This document shows positions 49,440 to 58,734 of a DNA stretch of 64,000 nucleotides, piece after piece. The stretch's first letter is position 1. Each line of letters opens with the position of its first letter. A program made the position numbers and the translations under genes. The notes below the pieces were generated by a model. That model made no database searches and was not told where the DNA came from. It saw nothing but the letters and a program-made list of their open reading frames with translations. Source of the stretch: Marinobacter sp. ELB17 (GTDB lineage: Bacteria > Pseudomonadota > Gammaproteobacteria > Pseudomonadales > Oleiphilaceae); the NCBI RefSeq assembly GCF_000169375.1, contig NZ_AAXY01000013.1:30467-94466 (forward strand). The letters run 5' to 3'.

Positions 49440-49778
49440 TCAGCGTTTCATCCGATAACGCACCAAGTCCAGAATCCACACCAGCAGCAAAACCATGCCG
49501 GCCAACGCAAGATTTAACAAGGCAGCGCTGGCCGCAACGCTGTCACCCAGAATCAGTTCATAACCGCCGTACAACCAGGCCGGAATCCACCAACCGGCTA
49601 TATCTATAGACTCCACCGGTGCCACCAGAATAGCCGCCAACGCAGCTAACAACAGTGTACGCAACCCGTAAAACGGCAAAAACCGCAACAACCGCTGCAT
49701 CATCCATAAAAACAACACCAGCCCTACACCATAGGCGCCCCAAAACAGCCAGTACACGTTCTGTAATTCCGCATCCAT
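49440..49778 (-). CDS. Small hydrophobic membrane protein
   Basis: 112 residues with about three membrane segments (WLFWGAYGVGLVLFLWMM, LLLAALAAILVAPV, AALLNLALAGMVLLLVWILD) and a basic C-terminus. No family recognised. It sits between ycgN (1-bp overlap) and the large VWA gene, so it may be an accessory of the VWA/MoxR cluster. Confidence 0.7.
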   Translation of the reverse strand: MDAELQNVYWLFWGAYGVGLVLFLWMMQRLLRFLPFYGLRTLLLAALAAILVAPVESIDIAGWWIPAWLYGGYELILGDSVAASAALLNLALAGMVLLLVWILDLVRYRMKR

Positions 49779-50227
49779 TATGTCATTACCCAGTGAATAA
49801 TATGTTCTTCCCAGTCTTGCTCGGCCACGGCCGCCTCTGACACCACCTTACCGCGCACCGACACACCCGCATCGTGCACGGATTGAGGATCGCCACTGCG
49901 CAGCGGGTGCCAATCGGCCAATGGGCGACCGTCTGCCAGAGTGCGATAGGCACAGGTATAGGGCAGCCAGTGATAATCCGGCAATGTTTGCGGCGTAATC
50001 AGCGTGCATCCGGTTACTTTTTCCAACCGCTCGGGGTAGACCGTGCAACCGCAGGTGTCAGTATCCATGTACTGGCACACTAAATCCGTATGGTATACCT
50101 CACCGGTGTCTTCATCTTCCAGCTTGTTCAGGCAACACTTCCCGCAACCGTCACACAGAGACTCCCACTCGGTCGGTGTCATTTCGTGCAGGCGTTTACG
50201 CTGCCAGAATGGCACCTGGGCAATCAT
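49778..50227 (-). CDS. ycgN: YcgN-family cysteine-cluster protein
   Basis: A 149-residue UPF0260 protein. The cysteine cluster is CDGCGKCCLNKLEDEDTGEVYHTDLVC followed by CGCTVYPERLEKVTGC, likely binding an Fe-S cluster or zinc. Function unknown. It overlaps ycgL by 4 bp and forms the conserved rnd-ycgL-ycgN set. Confidence 0.92.
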   Translation of the reverse strand: MIAQVPFWQRKRLHEMTPTEWESLCDGCGKCCLNKLEDEDTGEVYHTDLVCQYMDTDTCGCTVYPERLEKVTGCTLITPQTLPDYHWLPYTCAYRTLADGRPLADWHPLRSGDPQSVHDAGVSVRGKVVSEAAVAEQDWEEHIIHWVMT

Positions 50228-50520
50228 CGGTTGCGCTGCCCCAGCTTCATCTTGAACTCAACAATTGCCATGTCCTGCTCTTCCGGCATCTGAAGGAAAA
50301 AGCCTTTGTCGGCAATGCCCGCCAAAACCTGTTCGGCGCTGGTGCGAGCCAATTTTCGCTCGGGCGTCAACACCAGATCCATAGCGTGTACCGGCTTGCC
50401 AAACAAAGTGCGAAGGGTTTCCGGCAAGTCATCCCACAGGTGACCTCGGCGCACATACAGATAAGTGTCGGGCTTTTTACTGCTGCGAAAAACGGAAACA
50501 AAGTCGCGGGTTTTGGTCAC
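50224..50520 (-). CDS. ycgL: YcgL domain protein
   Basis: A 98-residue YcgL protein (VSVFRSSKKPDTYLYVRRGHLWDDLPETL; VMDLVLTPERKLA-type strand). Function unknown. It overlaps rnd and ycgN by 4 bp on either side, so it is translationally coupled to both. Confidence 0.92.
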   Translation of the reverse strand: MTKTRDFVSVFRSSKKPDTYLYVRRGHLWDDLPETLRTLFGKPVHAMDLVLTPERKLARTSAEQVLAGIADKGFFLQMPEEQDMAIVEFKMKLGQRNR

Positions 50521-51665
50521 GAAAGCAGTTCCTCGATTGCGCCCCGAACCGGAGCCAGTATCTGGCTGCGCCAGCCTTCAAAAAACGGATTACCCGCCAG
50601 CTGTTGTTGCTGCACAACGGCTTCCAGGCGCTTGCGCGGCGCCAGCAATTCTATCGGAATATCAGCCGATTCCGCAGCACGCACAAAGTGTTTTTTCAAC
50701 TGCTTGTAAAAGCCCTGCTGGTCTCGGGTCAACGGCGCCGGAATCGGCTCTATGGCCACATCATCGGCGGCATCTGCTTTTGCGATCAGCGCCACCAGAG
50801 TATCGCCGTGGCGCCGAACCTGGCCGGATGCCAGGCCCTGAATGCCCAACAAAGCGTTCAGCGTTTTGGGCTGCGTTTCGGCCATTGCCAGCAACAAAGG
50901 GTCTGCCATTACCCAGTTACGGGGCTTGTCCTGGCGATGACATTCGCGCTCGCGCCAGCTAACCAACGCCTGCAGCACCTGTTGCTGCGGGGCGCTTAAA
51001 GGCCAACCGCCGCGCAGCTTTAAATAATGCCGGGTGGAATCGTCCTGGCTTGCCAGGTCTGCAGCAAAGCGAGCGGATTCTTCCACCAGGGCCTGTTGCA
51101 GCCCACGCTCAGCCAACACTTCTTGCAGCCAGTCATAAATCGGTTTTAAAAAGCGCACATCATCAATGGCATAACGCTGCTGGACATCGCTCAAAGGTCG
51201 TGAAATCCAGTCAGAGCGGGTCAGCGTCTTGTCCAGGCTTTCACCAAACAGGCTTTCAACCAATTTGGCGTAACCCATAGAAAACCCGAGCCCGGCAAAT
51301 GCCACGCCCAGCTGCAGATCAATTACGCCCTGCATGGGAATGCCCAACCAATGGCGGAACAGTTCCAGGTCTTCACTCACCGCGTACAATAGCTTCGGGC
51401 GTTGGGCGTCTTCCAGAGCCGCGCGAAAACCGGCAGAGGCCTCAGCCACTTCCGGGTCCACCAGGCGAAATTGATCGGCCAGCCCAAGCTGCACCAGGCC
51501 CGGAATGGGGTAATAAGTGCTCACCCGCTCGAATTCGGTATCCAGAGTCAAAGGCTCTGTGGGCTGCGCCGCCAGCCAGTCGTCCAGCTGCTCAGGGGTT
51601 TCCAGCCATAGCACCGGTTCGGATGGCGCAGGCGCTGTTAGCCGGGGAAGTTCATTCGCATTCAT
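50517..51665 (-). CDS. rnd: Ribonuclease D
   Basis: A 382-residue 3'-5' exoribonuclease for tRNA and small RNA trimming. The DEDD core starts LTLDTEFERVSTYYPIPGLVQLG (Asp and Glu of Exo I), continues with AVSEDLELFRHWLG (Exo II) and YAIDDVRFLKPIYDWL (Exo III), and an HRDC domain follows (REREC...NWVMADPLLLAMA). First gene of rnd-ycgL-ycgN. Confidence 0.95.
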   Translation of the reverse strand: MNANELPRLTAPAPSEPVLWLETPEQLDDWLAAQPTEPLTLDTEFERVSTYYPIPGLVQLGLADQFRLVDPEVAEASAGFRAALEDAQRPKLLYAVSEDLELFRHWLGIPMQGVIDLQLGVAFAGLGFSMGYAKLVESLFGESLDKTLTRSDWISRPLSDVQQRYAIDDVRFLKPIYDWLQEVLAERGLQQALVEESARFAADLASQDDSTRHYLKLRGGWPLSAPQQQVLQALVSWRERECHRQDKPRNWVMADPLLLAMAETQPKTLNALLGIQGLASGQVRRHGDTLVALIAKADAADDVAIEPIPAPLTRDQQGFYKQLKKHFVRAAESADIPIELLAPRKRLEAVVQQQQLAGNPFFEGWRSQILAPVRGAIEELLS

Positions 51666-51689
51666 AAAGTTGCCTGATCGGGAAATGAC

Positions 51690-52292
51690 TTAGCCAGCTA
51701 AAGGTTTGCGGCCGCGGAAAGCGTGGGTCAGGGTAAAACCGTCAACATAGCCCAACTCGCCACCCACGGGAATGCCGTGGGCCAGCCGAGTAATCAGTAC
51801 GTTGTTGTCGGCCAGGCGGTCGGCAATGTAGTGCGCCGTAGCTTCGCCTTCCACGGTGGGATTGGTGGCCAATATTAACTCGGTTACGCCTTCATCGCGC
51901 ACCCGGTGAACCAACCGGTCAATACCAATCTGCTCCGGCCCAATGCCATCAATGGGGGATAAATGCCCCATCAGCACAAAATAACCGGCGCGGTAGTCAC
52001 CGGCCTGTTCGATGGCCAGCAGGTCTGACGGACTTTCCACCACGCACAGCACACCGGTGTTGCGTTCCGGGTTTTCGCAAATGCCGCACACGTCGGTGTC
52101 GGCAAAATTCTGGCAGCGATCGCAGCGGCGCACGCCGTCCATGGCCCGACCCAAAGCATCACCCAGGCGGCTACCGCCACTGCGGGCGCGTTCCAGCAAA
52201 TGAAAAGCCATACGCTGGGCGGTTTTCTGGCCTACGCCGGGTAGCACCCGCAAGCTTTCAACCAACTCATCCACCAGAGGACTGAACACCAT
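51690..52292 (-). CDS. recR: Recombination protein RecR
   Basis: A 200-residue RecFOR mediator. An HhH motif ([20 protein letters not shown]), zinc finger C57, C60, C69, C72, and a Toprim domain ([14 protein letters not shown]) followed by the Walker B-like C-terminus. Last gene of the dnaX-ybaB-recR run, 23 bp after ybaB. Confidence 0.97.
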   Translation of the reverse strand: MVFSPLVDELVESLRVLPGVGQKTAQRMAFHLLERARSGGSRLGDALGRAMDGVRRCDRCQNFADTDVCGICENPERNTGVLCVVESPSDLLAIEQAGDYRAGYFVLMGHLSPIDGIGPEQIGIDRLVHRVRDEGVTELILATNPTVEGEATAHYIADRLADNNVLITRLAHGIPVGGELGYVDGFTLTHAFRGRKPLAG

Positions 52293-52315
52293 AATAATCC
52301 CAAAAGTTCAATAAT

Positions 52316-52639
52316 TTAGAAAGGCATCTTAAAGCCGGGAGGAAGACCCATGCCAGACATCATGCCAGACATTTTATCTTTCTGATTGGCGTCCACACGG
52401 CGCACTGCGTCGTTCACCGCCGCCGCCAACAAGTCTTCAAGAATGTCTTTTTCTTCGCTCATCAAAGACGGATCAATCTCCACTTTACGAACGTCGTGCC
52501 GGCCGTTCATCACCACCTTCACAAGCCCCGCACCCGATTCGCCAGTCACTTCTGCTTTGGCGATTTCTTCCTGGGCTTTTTGCATGTTTTCTTGCATTTT
52601 TTGGGCTTTTTTCATCAGCTCGCCCATGTTATCCATCAT
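52316..52639 (-). CDS. ybaB: YbaB/EbfC nucleoid-associated protein
   Basis: A 107-residue DNA-binding dimer. The ATG at 52639 is chosen: AGGAG lies 8 bases before it and [30 protein letters not shown] is the conserved N-terminal helix; the frame is open much further up inside dnaX but is not conserved there. It starts 4 bp after the dnaX stop. The C-terminus [14 protein letters not shown] is typical. Confidence 0.95.
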   Translation of the reverse strand: MMDNMGELMKKAQKMQENMQKAQEEIAKAEVTGESGAGLVKVVMNGRHDVRKVEIDPSLMSEEKDILEDLLAAAVNDAVRRVDANQKDKMSGMMSGMGLPPGFKMPF

Positions 52640-52643
52640 AACG

Positions 52644-54512
52644 TTATCTCCTGTTTGAGCCGGCCGGGCTCTTTCTGGGGACTTCAATCGGTCGAATACT
52701 GTCTTCCACGACACGGGCAGCAAACCGATCCACAATCGATTGTACCAGCGGGTCGGTGCGAATGGCCTGCTCCGCCGCCTGCTGCCGGATCTTACGTTGG
52801 CGCTCTTCATAGGCAGCCGGCGTGTCGTCTGGCCGCCCTCTTTCTATACGTAATTCAGTGGCATCGCCAAAGCGATTTCTCAAGGCAGCCAGAATTTTTT
52901 CTTCATGGCGGGCGTTCAGCAGCCGCGCGTGGCCCTCATCAATAGTCAGCAACACGGTATTGCCTTCGTGCAGCATAGAGCCGTGGCTGGCCAGGTTTCC
53001 CGGCATGCCCGCAATATTCAGACTGCGGAAATCCCGCTGCCAAACAAATTCACCGTCAGCTAATGCTTCCTCCGCCACTTCTGGTTGCGCTGACAACTCA
53101 CTGGCCGACGGCACTGGCTGCATTGGCTGGTCATCAGGCTGCGATTTTGGCTGAACAGCAGCCTCAAACGCCTCATCAGCGCCATAAAAGGCCCCGTCGT
53201 CCGGGTAATCTACGTCTGTGCCGGGCTGAGGCTCCCAAGGTGGAATCGACTCAACCGGCGTTCGCTCTGTCGGTGGCGGCGCCGAAGCAGCCGGGGCCAA
53301 CGGCTCCGGCTTCTCTGGCACTGGCGATTCAGGTTGATTCGAGCTAGCAGCAACAGGGTCTGGTTCATCGCGGTTTCCAGCAGGTGCCGACTCCACGGCG
53401 ATCGCCGTGGGCGGTTCCCGACGAGCGGCTCCCGGCCGGAATGCCAACATACGCAGCAGCGTCATCTCGAACCCCATGCGCGCGTCCGGCGTTATCGCCA
53501 GATCTTTGCGCCCCATCAACGCCACTTGGTAAAACAGCTGCGCGTCTTCCGCACTCAGCTTTTTGGCCAACGCCTGAATCTGGCGGGCGTCGCCCAAGGC
53601 GTTGTCCGCACTGCCAGGCACCACCTGCTCCATCGTCACCCGATGGAACAGCGACAACAGGTCCGCCAGAATTACCCCGTAATCTGGCGCAAAATCGGCA
53701 ATACGGCCAATTTCCGTCAGCAACGCGGGGCCATCACGAGCAACCAAAGTGCCCACCAAACTTTCGATATCACGCTGATTAATCGTGCCCAGCATGGAAC
53801 TGACATCGCTTGCCGCCAGTTGCTGGTTACCAAACGCAATTGCCTGATCCGTCAGGCTCAGGGCATCGCGCATACTGCCGTCCGCTGCGCGAGCCAGAAG
53901 CCACAGGGCCGGTTCTTCAAAAGGAATTTTTTCAGCGGTCAATACGTGGTTCAAATGGCCGGCGATGTGTTCCGGCGTCATCCGCTTCAAATTGAACTGC
54001 AGGCAGCGCGATAACACCGTCACCGGCAGTTTTTGGGGATCGGTGGTGGCCAGCAGGAATTTTACGTGCTCTGGCGGTTCTTCCAGAGTTTTCAGAAAGG
54101 CGTTGAACGACTGATTGGTGAGCATGTGCACCTCGTCAATCAGGTACACCTTAAAGCGCCCGCGGGTGGGCGAATACTGCACGTTGTCTGTCAGCTCACG
54201 CATGTCGTCAACGCCGGTGCGCGAAGCCGCGTCTATTTCAATCAGGTCAACAAAGCGGCCTTCCTGAATTTCGCGACAGCTGCCGCAAACACCGCAAGGT
54301 TTCGCCGTAATGCCGGTTTCACAGTTCAAACAGCGGGCCAACAGGCGGCCGATGGTGGTTTTTCCCACACCGCGGGTGCCGGTAAATAAATAGGCATGAT
54401 GCAGGCGTTGGCTTTCCAGCGCGTGGATTAACGCCTGAAGCACGTGTTCCTGCCCCACCATGTCTTCGAAGGTGCGCGGGCGCCATTTACGGGCAAGTAC
54501 CTGGTAGCTCAT
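52644..54512 (-). CDS. dnaX: DNA polymerase III subunits tau/gamma
   Basis: Clamp-loader ATPase. 622 residues. Walker A GTRGVGKT at 45-52, zinc cysteines C64, C73, C76, C79, [27 protein letters not shown], and the SRC motif in [13 protein letters not shown] Pro/Glu-rich linker (about 355-455) separates the tau-specific C-terminal domain. I found no classical A-AAA-AAG slip site near the gamma end, so a programmed frameshift is not supported. Order ffs-dnaX-ybaB-recR is conserved. Confidence 0.96.
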   Translation of the reverse strand: MSYQVLARKWRPRTFEDMVGQEHVLQALIHALESQRLHHAYLFTGTRGVGKTTIGRLLARCLNCETGITAKPCGVCGSCREIQEGRFVDLIEIDAASRTGVDDMRELTDNVQYSPTRGRFKVYLIDEVHMLTNQSFNAFLKTLEEPPEHVKFLLATTDPQKLPVTVLSRCLQFNLKRMTPEHIAGHLNHVLTAEKIPFEEPALWLLARAADGSMRDALSLTDQAIAFGNQQLAASDVSSMLGTINQRDIESLVGTLVARDGPALLTEIGRIADFAPDYGVILADLLSLFHRVTMEQVVPGSADNALGDARQIQALAKKLSAEDAQLFYQVALMGRKDLAITPDARMGFEMTLLRMLAFRPGAARREPPTAIAVESAPAGNRDEPDPVAASSNQPESPVPEKPEPLAPAASAPPPTERTPVESIPPWEPQPGTDVDYPDDGAFYGADEAFEAAVQPKSQPDDQPMQPVPSASELSAQPEVAEEALADGEFVWQRDFRSLNIAGMPGNLASHGSMLHEGNTVLLTIDEGHARLLNARHEEKILAALRNRFGDATELRIERGRPDDTPAAYEERQRKIRQQAAEQAIRTDPLVQSIVDRFAARVVEDSIRPIEVPRKSPAGSNRR

Positions 54513-54677
54513 AGTTCGCCAATTGCCGTGAAAAATCGCATTAATTCTAGCATGGATGCTAAAACCGAAAAACAGAGGGTATAAGTAACGAAGAGTAAGT
54601 AAAGAGTAATCGAAAAATTAACAGCAAAATAGTCGTGAGCGGGGCAATAGCAGAAAAACGGGGGGGATAGAATAGGT

Positions 54678-54787
54678 GGTGGCCCCACCAGCGACACTCC
54701 GGCACACATATCGACCGCTGCGGCTGCTCCCTTCCGGGTCTGACCGGGTTCACGGTTTCATGTTGCGAAGGCACCAATAGAGCCACC
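54678..54787 (-). ncRNA. ffs: Small SRP RNA (4.5S)
   Basis: The minus strand reads the conserved SRP apical loop GGTCAGACCCGGAAGGGAGC followed by AGCC (54721-54746). The ends pair (GGTGGCT at 54787-54781 with GGCCACC at 54684-54678) to close a roughly 110-nt hairpin of the E. coli 4.5S type. It is the scaffold RNA that binds Ffh for co-translational membrane targeting. It lies upstream of dnaX on the same strand, as in related bacteria. The ends are set by pairing and may be off by a few bases. Confidence 0.93.
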
Positions 54788-54868
54788 ATAACGGCGTTTC
54801 AGAATGTTTCCCTGAAAGCGGCGCGCATGATAACAAACGCCACGGGGTACTACAAGGCCATGCGGGCT

Positions 54869-54886
54869 CGCCCAAGCGGGCGTTTT
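54869..54886 (+). terminator. Terminator-like hairpin before prsK
   Basis: CGCCC (54869-54873), loop AAGC, GGGCG (54878-54882), then TTTT. There is no plus-strand gene just before it, so it may be a leader structure of prsK, a stop for antisense transcription through ffs, or chance. Confidence 0.4.
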
Positions 54887-54954
54887 AATTTACTCTTCAT
54901 CTAACCTGCGTCCATAGCCACAAGCAGCCGCCAGAACAAAACCCGGAAGAGTCC

Positions 54955-57069
54955 ATGTTTAACGATTTCGACGCCCTCAGCCACGCCGTTGCGTTTATCA
55001 CTTACGGCCTACTGGCGATTCTGATTGCCGCCCGCTACATGCGCCGCAATTCCGATCGGGCCCTGTTCTTTGCGGCACTGGTATCCACCTTGTGGGCAGC
55101 GGCTCTGGTGACCCAGTCCATCTGGGGATTCCCGGATTTTGCCGTGCGTTACCTGCTGGAACTGCTGCGCGACGGCGCCTGGATTGCCCTAATTTTCACC
55201 CTGCTGGGCAGCGCATTGCCAAACGACGGCACTGCGCGAAAAATCAAACAGGCCCTGGCAGGCGCCGTTATTGGCCTGTTAGTGGCACTGCTGCTGGCCA
55301 GCGCCGCTGAACACTTTGGCGTAAATCACATACTTTCCGGCAAAACAAAAATAGTGGGCCAGCTGGCGCTGTCGGTCATCGGCCTGCTGCTGATCGAACA
55401 AATCTGGCGCAACTCCCTGGGCTTTCGCCGCTACAGCATCAAATACATGTGCACCGGCGTGGCCACCATCTTCATCTTTGATTTTGTGATGTACGCCGAT
55501 GCCCTGCTGTTTGGCCAAATCAGCCAAAACTTCTGGGACGCCCGCGGGCTCGTCAACGCCCTGCTGGTGCCACTGTTTGCGGTAAACGTGGTCAACACCC
55601 GCAAACAGCCCATAGATTTCCGGGTATCACGGCGCGCCGCCTTTCACGTTGGCACCCTGCTGTTCGCCGGCGCCTACCTGATGTTTCTGTCGGTTGCCGG
55701 CTACTACATCAAAACCGTGGGCGGTAGCTGGGGCGACGCCCTGCGCATTCTGTTCTTCACCCTGGCGTTGGTATTTCTGGCTACCCTGCTGCTGTCGCGC
55801 CGGCTGCGGGCCCGCATGATGGTTGCCATCAGCCAGAACTTTTTTGACTACAAATACGACTACCGCAATGAATGGCTGAAAATGACCAAAGAGCTGGCCA
55901 ACCTGACCGACTCGCCGCCCCTGCCGGAACGGGTTATCCGCATCCTGGCAGACCTGGTAGAAAGCAACGCCGGCGCCATCTGGCTGCAAGACGACCAGAA
56001 CCGCTACCAGTTGAAAGCCACCATCAACATGAGCTTCGATCGTCACACCCTGATTGACCCCAATGACGACCTGGTGCGCTATTTCCGCGATAAGGAATGG
56101 ATCATAGACCTGAACGCCTACAAGGCAGATCCGGTTGCCTATGACTTATTAGAAGTACCAGACATTCTCAGCCAATGCCCCAATGGCTGGCTGATCATCC
56201 CGCTGTACCTCGGCAACGAGCTTTACGGTATGGCACTGATCGGCGCGCCCCTCATCCAGGTAGAACTGAACTGGGAGAACTTCGATTTAATCCGGGTGGT
56301 TGCCCGCCAAACCGGCAACCTGCTGGCCCAAGCCGATGCCCAGAGCGCGCTCACGCGGGCCATGCAGTTTGAAGCCGTCAGCAAAGCGTCTGCCTTCATG
56401 CTGCACGATTTGAAAACCGTGATCGCGCAACTGTCCCTGCTGGTCAAAAACGCGCCAAGGCACCGCGATAACCCGGCGTTTATTGACGACATGATTCAAA
56501 CCACAGACCACGCAGTGAACAAAATGTCGAACCTGGTCACCCACATCCAGAAGCCCCAGGACAGCCAGGGGCAAATCGCAGAAAAAATCAACCTGACAGA
56601 CGTACTCCGCAGCGCCATAGCCGACGCCAGCAGACGTAATCCAACACCGCATTTTGATTATAAAGATGGCGACGTGTGGATAAGGGCAGACGCCGAACAG
56701 CTGGGCACCGTAATAGGCCATTTGCTGCGCAACGCCCAAGACGCCACGCCGCCAGACGGCGACATTGCTGTCACTTTAAAAGTCGCCCGCGGCACCGCCG
56801 TGGTGTTTATTCAGGATTCCGGCAGCGGCATGACCGAAGAATTCATCCGCAACCGCCTGTTCAAGCCCTTCGAAAGCACCAAGGGGCTGACAGGCATGGG
56901 CATAGGGGTTTACCAAACCCGGGAATACTTGCTGGAGCTTGGTGGAAGCATTGATGTCACCAGCGAACCGGGCCTGGGCTCGTGCTTTTCAATGCGCCTA
57001 CCGCTGGCCGACGCCGCAGCTTCAACTGCCACCAAGACCGCAACGAAAGAAACTCAACCAAACCAATAG
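54955..57069 (+). CDS. prsK: PEP-CTERM system sensor histidine kinase PrsK
   Basis: A 704-residue inner-membrane kinase. About eight membrane segments fill residues 10-290, with no large periplasmic sensor domain. A GAF-like cytoplasmic domain (about 320-470) follows, then the H-box with H484 in FMLHDLKT. The HATPase domain has N593 (LLRNAQDAT), D621 (QDSGSGM) and GLTGMGIGVYQTREY. Architecture and sequence match the kinase that pairs with PrsR in exosortase/PEP-CTERM bacteria. It probably phosphorylates D52 of PrsR, encoded 129 bp downstream. The stimulus is unknown. The ribosome site is GGAAGAG. Confidence 0.93.
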   Translation: MFNDFDALSHAVAFITYGLLAILIAARYMRRNSDRALFFAALVSTLWAAALVTQSIWGFPDFAVRYLLELLRDGAWIALIFTLLGSALPNDGTARKIKQALAGAVIGLLVALLLASAAEHFGVNHILSGKTKIVGQLALSVIGLLLIEQIWRNSLGFRRYSIKYMCTGVATIFIFDFVMYADALLFGQISQNFWDARGLVNALLVPLFAVNVVNTRKQPIDFRVSRRAAFHVGTLLFAGAYLMFLSVAGYYIKTVGGSWGDALRILFFTLALVFLATLLLSRRLRARMMVAISQNFFDYKYDYRNEWLKMTKELANLTDSPPLPERVIRILADLVESNAGAIWLQDDQNRYQLKATINMSFDRHTLIDPNDDLVRYFRDKEWIIDLNAYKADPVAYDLLEVPDILSQCPNGWLIIPLYLGNELYGMALIGAPLIQVELNWENFDLIRVVARQTGNLLAQADAQSALTRAMQFEAVSKASAFMLHDLKTVIAQLSLLVKNAPRHRDNPAFIDDMIQTTDHAVNKMSNLVTHIQKPQDSQGQIAEKINLTDVLRSAIADASRRNPTPHFDYKDGDVWIRADAEQLGTVIGHLLRNAQDATPPDGDIAVTLKVARGTAVVFIQDSGSGMTEEFIRNRLFKPFESTKGLTGMGIGVYQTREYLLELGGSIDVTSEPGLGSCFSMRLPLADAAASTATKTATKETQPNQ

Positions 57070-57198
57070 AAATACGACGCTACAGAATACATGTCGATGC
57101 AAAAGCGTGAATTGGCACACACAACCGTTGCAAACTGCGGGCTTTGAGTTAAGACTTCTAAAGTTAGACACACGCGTTAACAAGGAACGAACAAACCC

Positions 57199-58578
57199 GT
57201 GACGAGACAATTACTGATTGTAGAGGACGACCCGGGTCTGCAAAGCCAGATGCGCTGGTGCTTCACCGACGACCTGCAAGTGTCGGTTGCCGCCGACCGC
57301 GAAACCGCCCTTGCCCTGCTGCGACGACTGGAACCCGAAGTGGTAACCCTGGACCTGGGCCTGCCGCCAGACCCCGGCGGAAGCACCGAAGGCTTCGCCC
57401 TGTTGGAAGACATATTACGCCTGGCACCGATGACCAAAGTGATCGTGGTGACCGGGCGTGAAGAAAAAGAAAACGCCGTAAAAGCCATTGGTATGGGCGC
57501 CGCCGACTTCTACCAGAAACCGGTAGACGCCGACATTCTCGGCTTTGTGGTTAACCGGGCGTTCCGCCTGGCCGAGCTGGAAAAAGAAAACCTCGAACTG
57601 GCCAACCGCGACGTCACAAGCGTAAAAGGCATTATCGCGGCCAGCCCGCAAATGCTGGCCGTGTGCCGCACTCTCGAAAAGGTTGCGCCAACCGACATTA
57701 CTACCCTGATCAACGGCGAAACCGGCACCGGCAAAGAAGTACTGGCCCGCGCCCTGCACGACCTAAGCCCAAGGGCGCACATGCCCTTCGCCGCCATCAA
57801 CTGCGCGGCCATTCCAGATAACCTGCTGGAAAGCGAACTGTTTGGCTATGAAAAAGGCGCGTTCACCGGCGCCACCCAAAGCAAAAAAGGCAAAATTGAA
57901 AGCGCCAACGGCGGCACCCTGTTTCTCGATGAAATCGGCGACATGCCCATGGCGCTTCAAGCCAAACTGCTGCGTTTCCTGCAGGAACGAGTGGTAGACC
58001 GGGTCGGGTCACTAAAACCCACGCCAGTCGACGTGCGCGTGGTGTGTGCTACCCACCGCAATGTGAACGAACTGATTCAGGAAGGCACTTTTCGCGAGGA
58101 CCTTTATTACCGCATCAGCGAAATCACCCTGGATTTGCCCGCGGTTCGTGACCGCGACGGCGACGCCCTGGTCATCGCCCAGTCACTGCTGAAAAGCCTG
58201 AGCAAACAGCTAGACCGGCCCGGCCTGAGCTTCGGTGAAGACGCCATCACCGCCATAGAAACCTACCCCTGGCCCGGCAACGTGCGCGAAATGATCAACA
58301 AAATAAAACGCTCAGTGATTATGGCCGACGGCAAACGCATCACCACAGATGACCTCCAGCTGCCCTTAAGCACCGACAACACAGACGCCAGCGACAGCCA
58401 GCTGAACCTGCGCAAAGTGCGAGAAAACGCCGAACGCGCCGCCATCGTTCAAGCCCTGCGCACCAGCAACTCCAACATGGCGCAAGCGTCCCGACTTCTT
58501 GGGGTTACCCGCCCCACCCTGTACAACCTGACTGACAAATACCGGATTAACACCTCAGCCGATGCAACAGAAAGCTGA
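57199..58578 (+). CDS. prsR: PEP-CTERM-box response regulator PrsR (sigma-54 activator)
   Basis: A 459-residue NtrC-type activator. Receiver domain with phospho-acceptor D52 (VTLDLGLPP), AAA+ domain with Walker A GETGTGKE (173-180) and the sigma-54 contact loop GAFTGA (220-225), and a Fis-type helix-turn-helix at about 415-450 ([19 protein letters not shown]). The start is a GTG at 57199 with AAGGAA 11 bases before it. It is expected to bind upstream sites and switch on sigma-54 promoters of PEP-CTERM genes; one such promoter with a candidate binding site lies at 61.5-61.65 kb. Confidence 0.94.
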   Translation: MTRQLLIVEDDPGLQSQMRWCFTDDLQVSVAADRETALALLRRLEPEVVTLDLGLPPDPGGSTEGFALLEDILRLAPMTKVIVVTGREEKENAVKAIGMGAADFYQKPVDADILGFVVNRAFRLAELEKENLELANRDVTSVKGIIAASPQMLAVCRTLEKVAPTDITTLINGETGTGKEVLARALHDLSPRAHMPFAAINCAAIPDNLLESELFGYEKGAFTGATQSKKGKIESANGGTLFLDEIGDMPMALQAKLLRFLQERVVDRVGSLKPTPVDVRVVCATHRNVNELIQEGTFREDLYYRISEITLDLPAVRDRDGDALVIAQSLLKSLSKQLDRPGLSFGEDAITAIETYPWPGNVREMINKIKRSVIMADGKRITTDDLQLPLSTDNTDASDSQLNLRKVRENAERAAIVQALRTSNSNMAQASRLLGVTRPTLYNLTDKYRINTSADATES

Positions 58579-58606
58579 CCCGGGAATCGCGGACGGTGCC
58601 GGTGCC

Positions 58607-58631
58607 GGGGACGGATTTCAAATCCGTCCCC
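58607..58631 (+). repeat. Palindromic repeat, copy 3
   Basis: Arms GGGGACGGATTT and complement around a central C. First of three tandem copies in the 156-bp prsR-prsT gap; the G/C variant of the arm as in copy 2. Confidence 0.93.
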
Positions 58632-58649
58632 TACGCTAAAGATCAAACT

Positions 58650-58674
58650 GGGGACAGATTTCAAATCTGTCCCC
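58650..58674 (+). repeat. Palindromic repeat, copy 4
   Basis: Arms GGGGACAGATTT and complement around a central C. Middle of the tandem trio, 18 bp after copy 3. Confidence 0.93.
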
Positions 58675-58686
58675 TCACCCAAACTT

Positions 58687-58711
58687 AGGGACAGATTTCA
58701 AATCTGTCCCT
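58687..58711 (+). repeat. Palindromic repeat, copy 5
   Basis: Arms AGGGACAGATTT and complement around a central C; the outermost pair is A-T instead of G-C. It ends 23 bp before the prsT start, close to its GGAG ribosome site, so an RNA hairpin here could affect prsT translation. Confidence 0.93.
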
Positions 58712-58734
58712 TACCTTCATCGGAGCCATAAACG

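Noticed and set aside
52644..54512. Programmed frameshift in dnaX giving gamma
   Set aside because: No in-frame A-AAA-AAG heptamer near the expected place; the A-runs seen are out of frame.
58607..58711. CRISPR-like array (three repeats)
   Set aside because: Repeats are full palindromes, gaps between them are only 18 and 12 bp, the unit varies, and single copies occur elsewhere; no cas genes.
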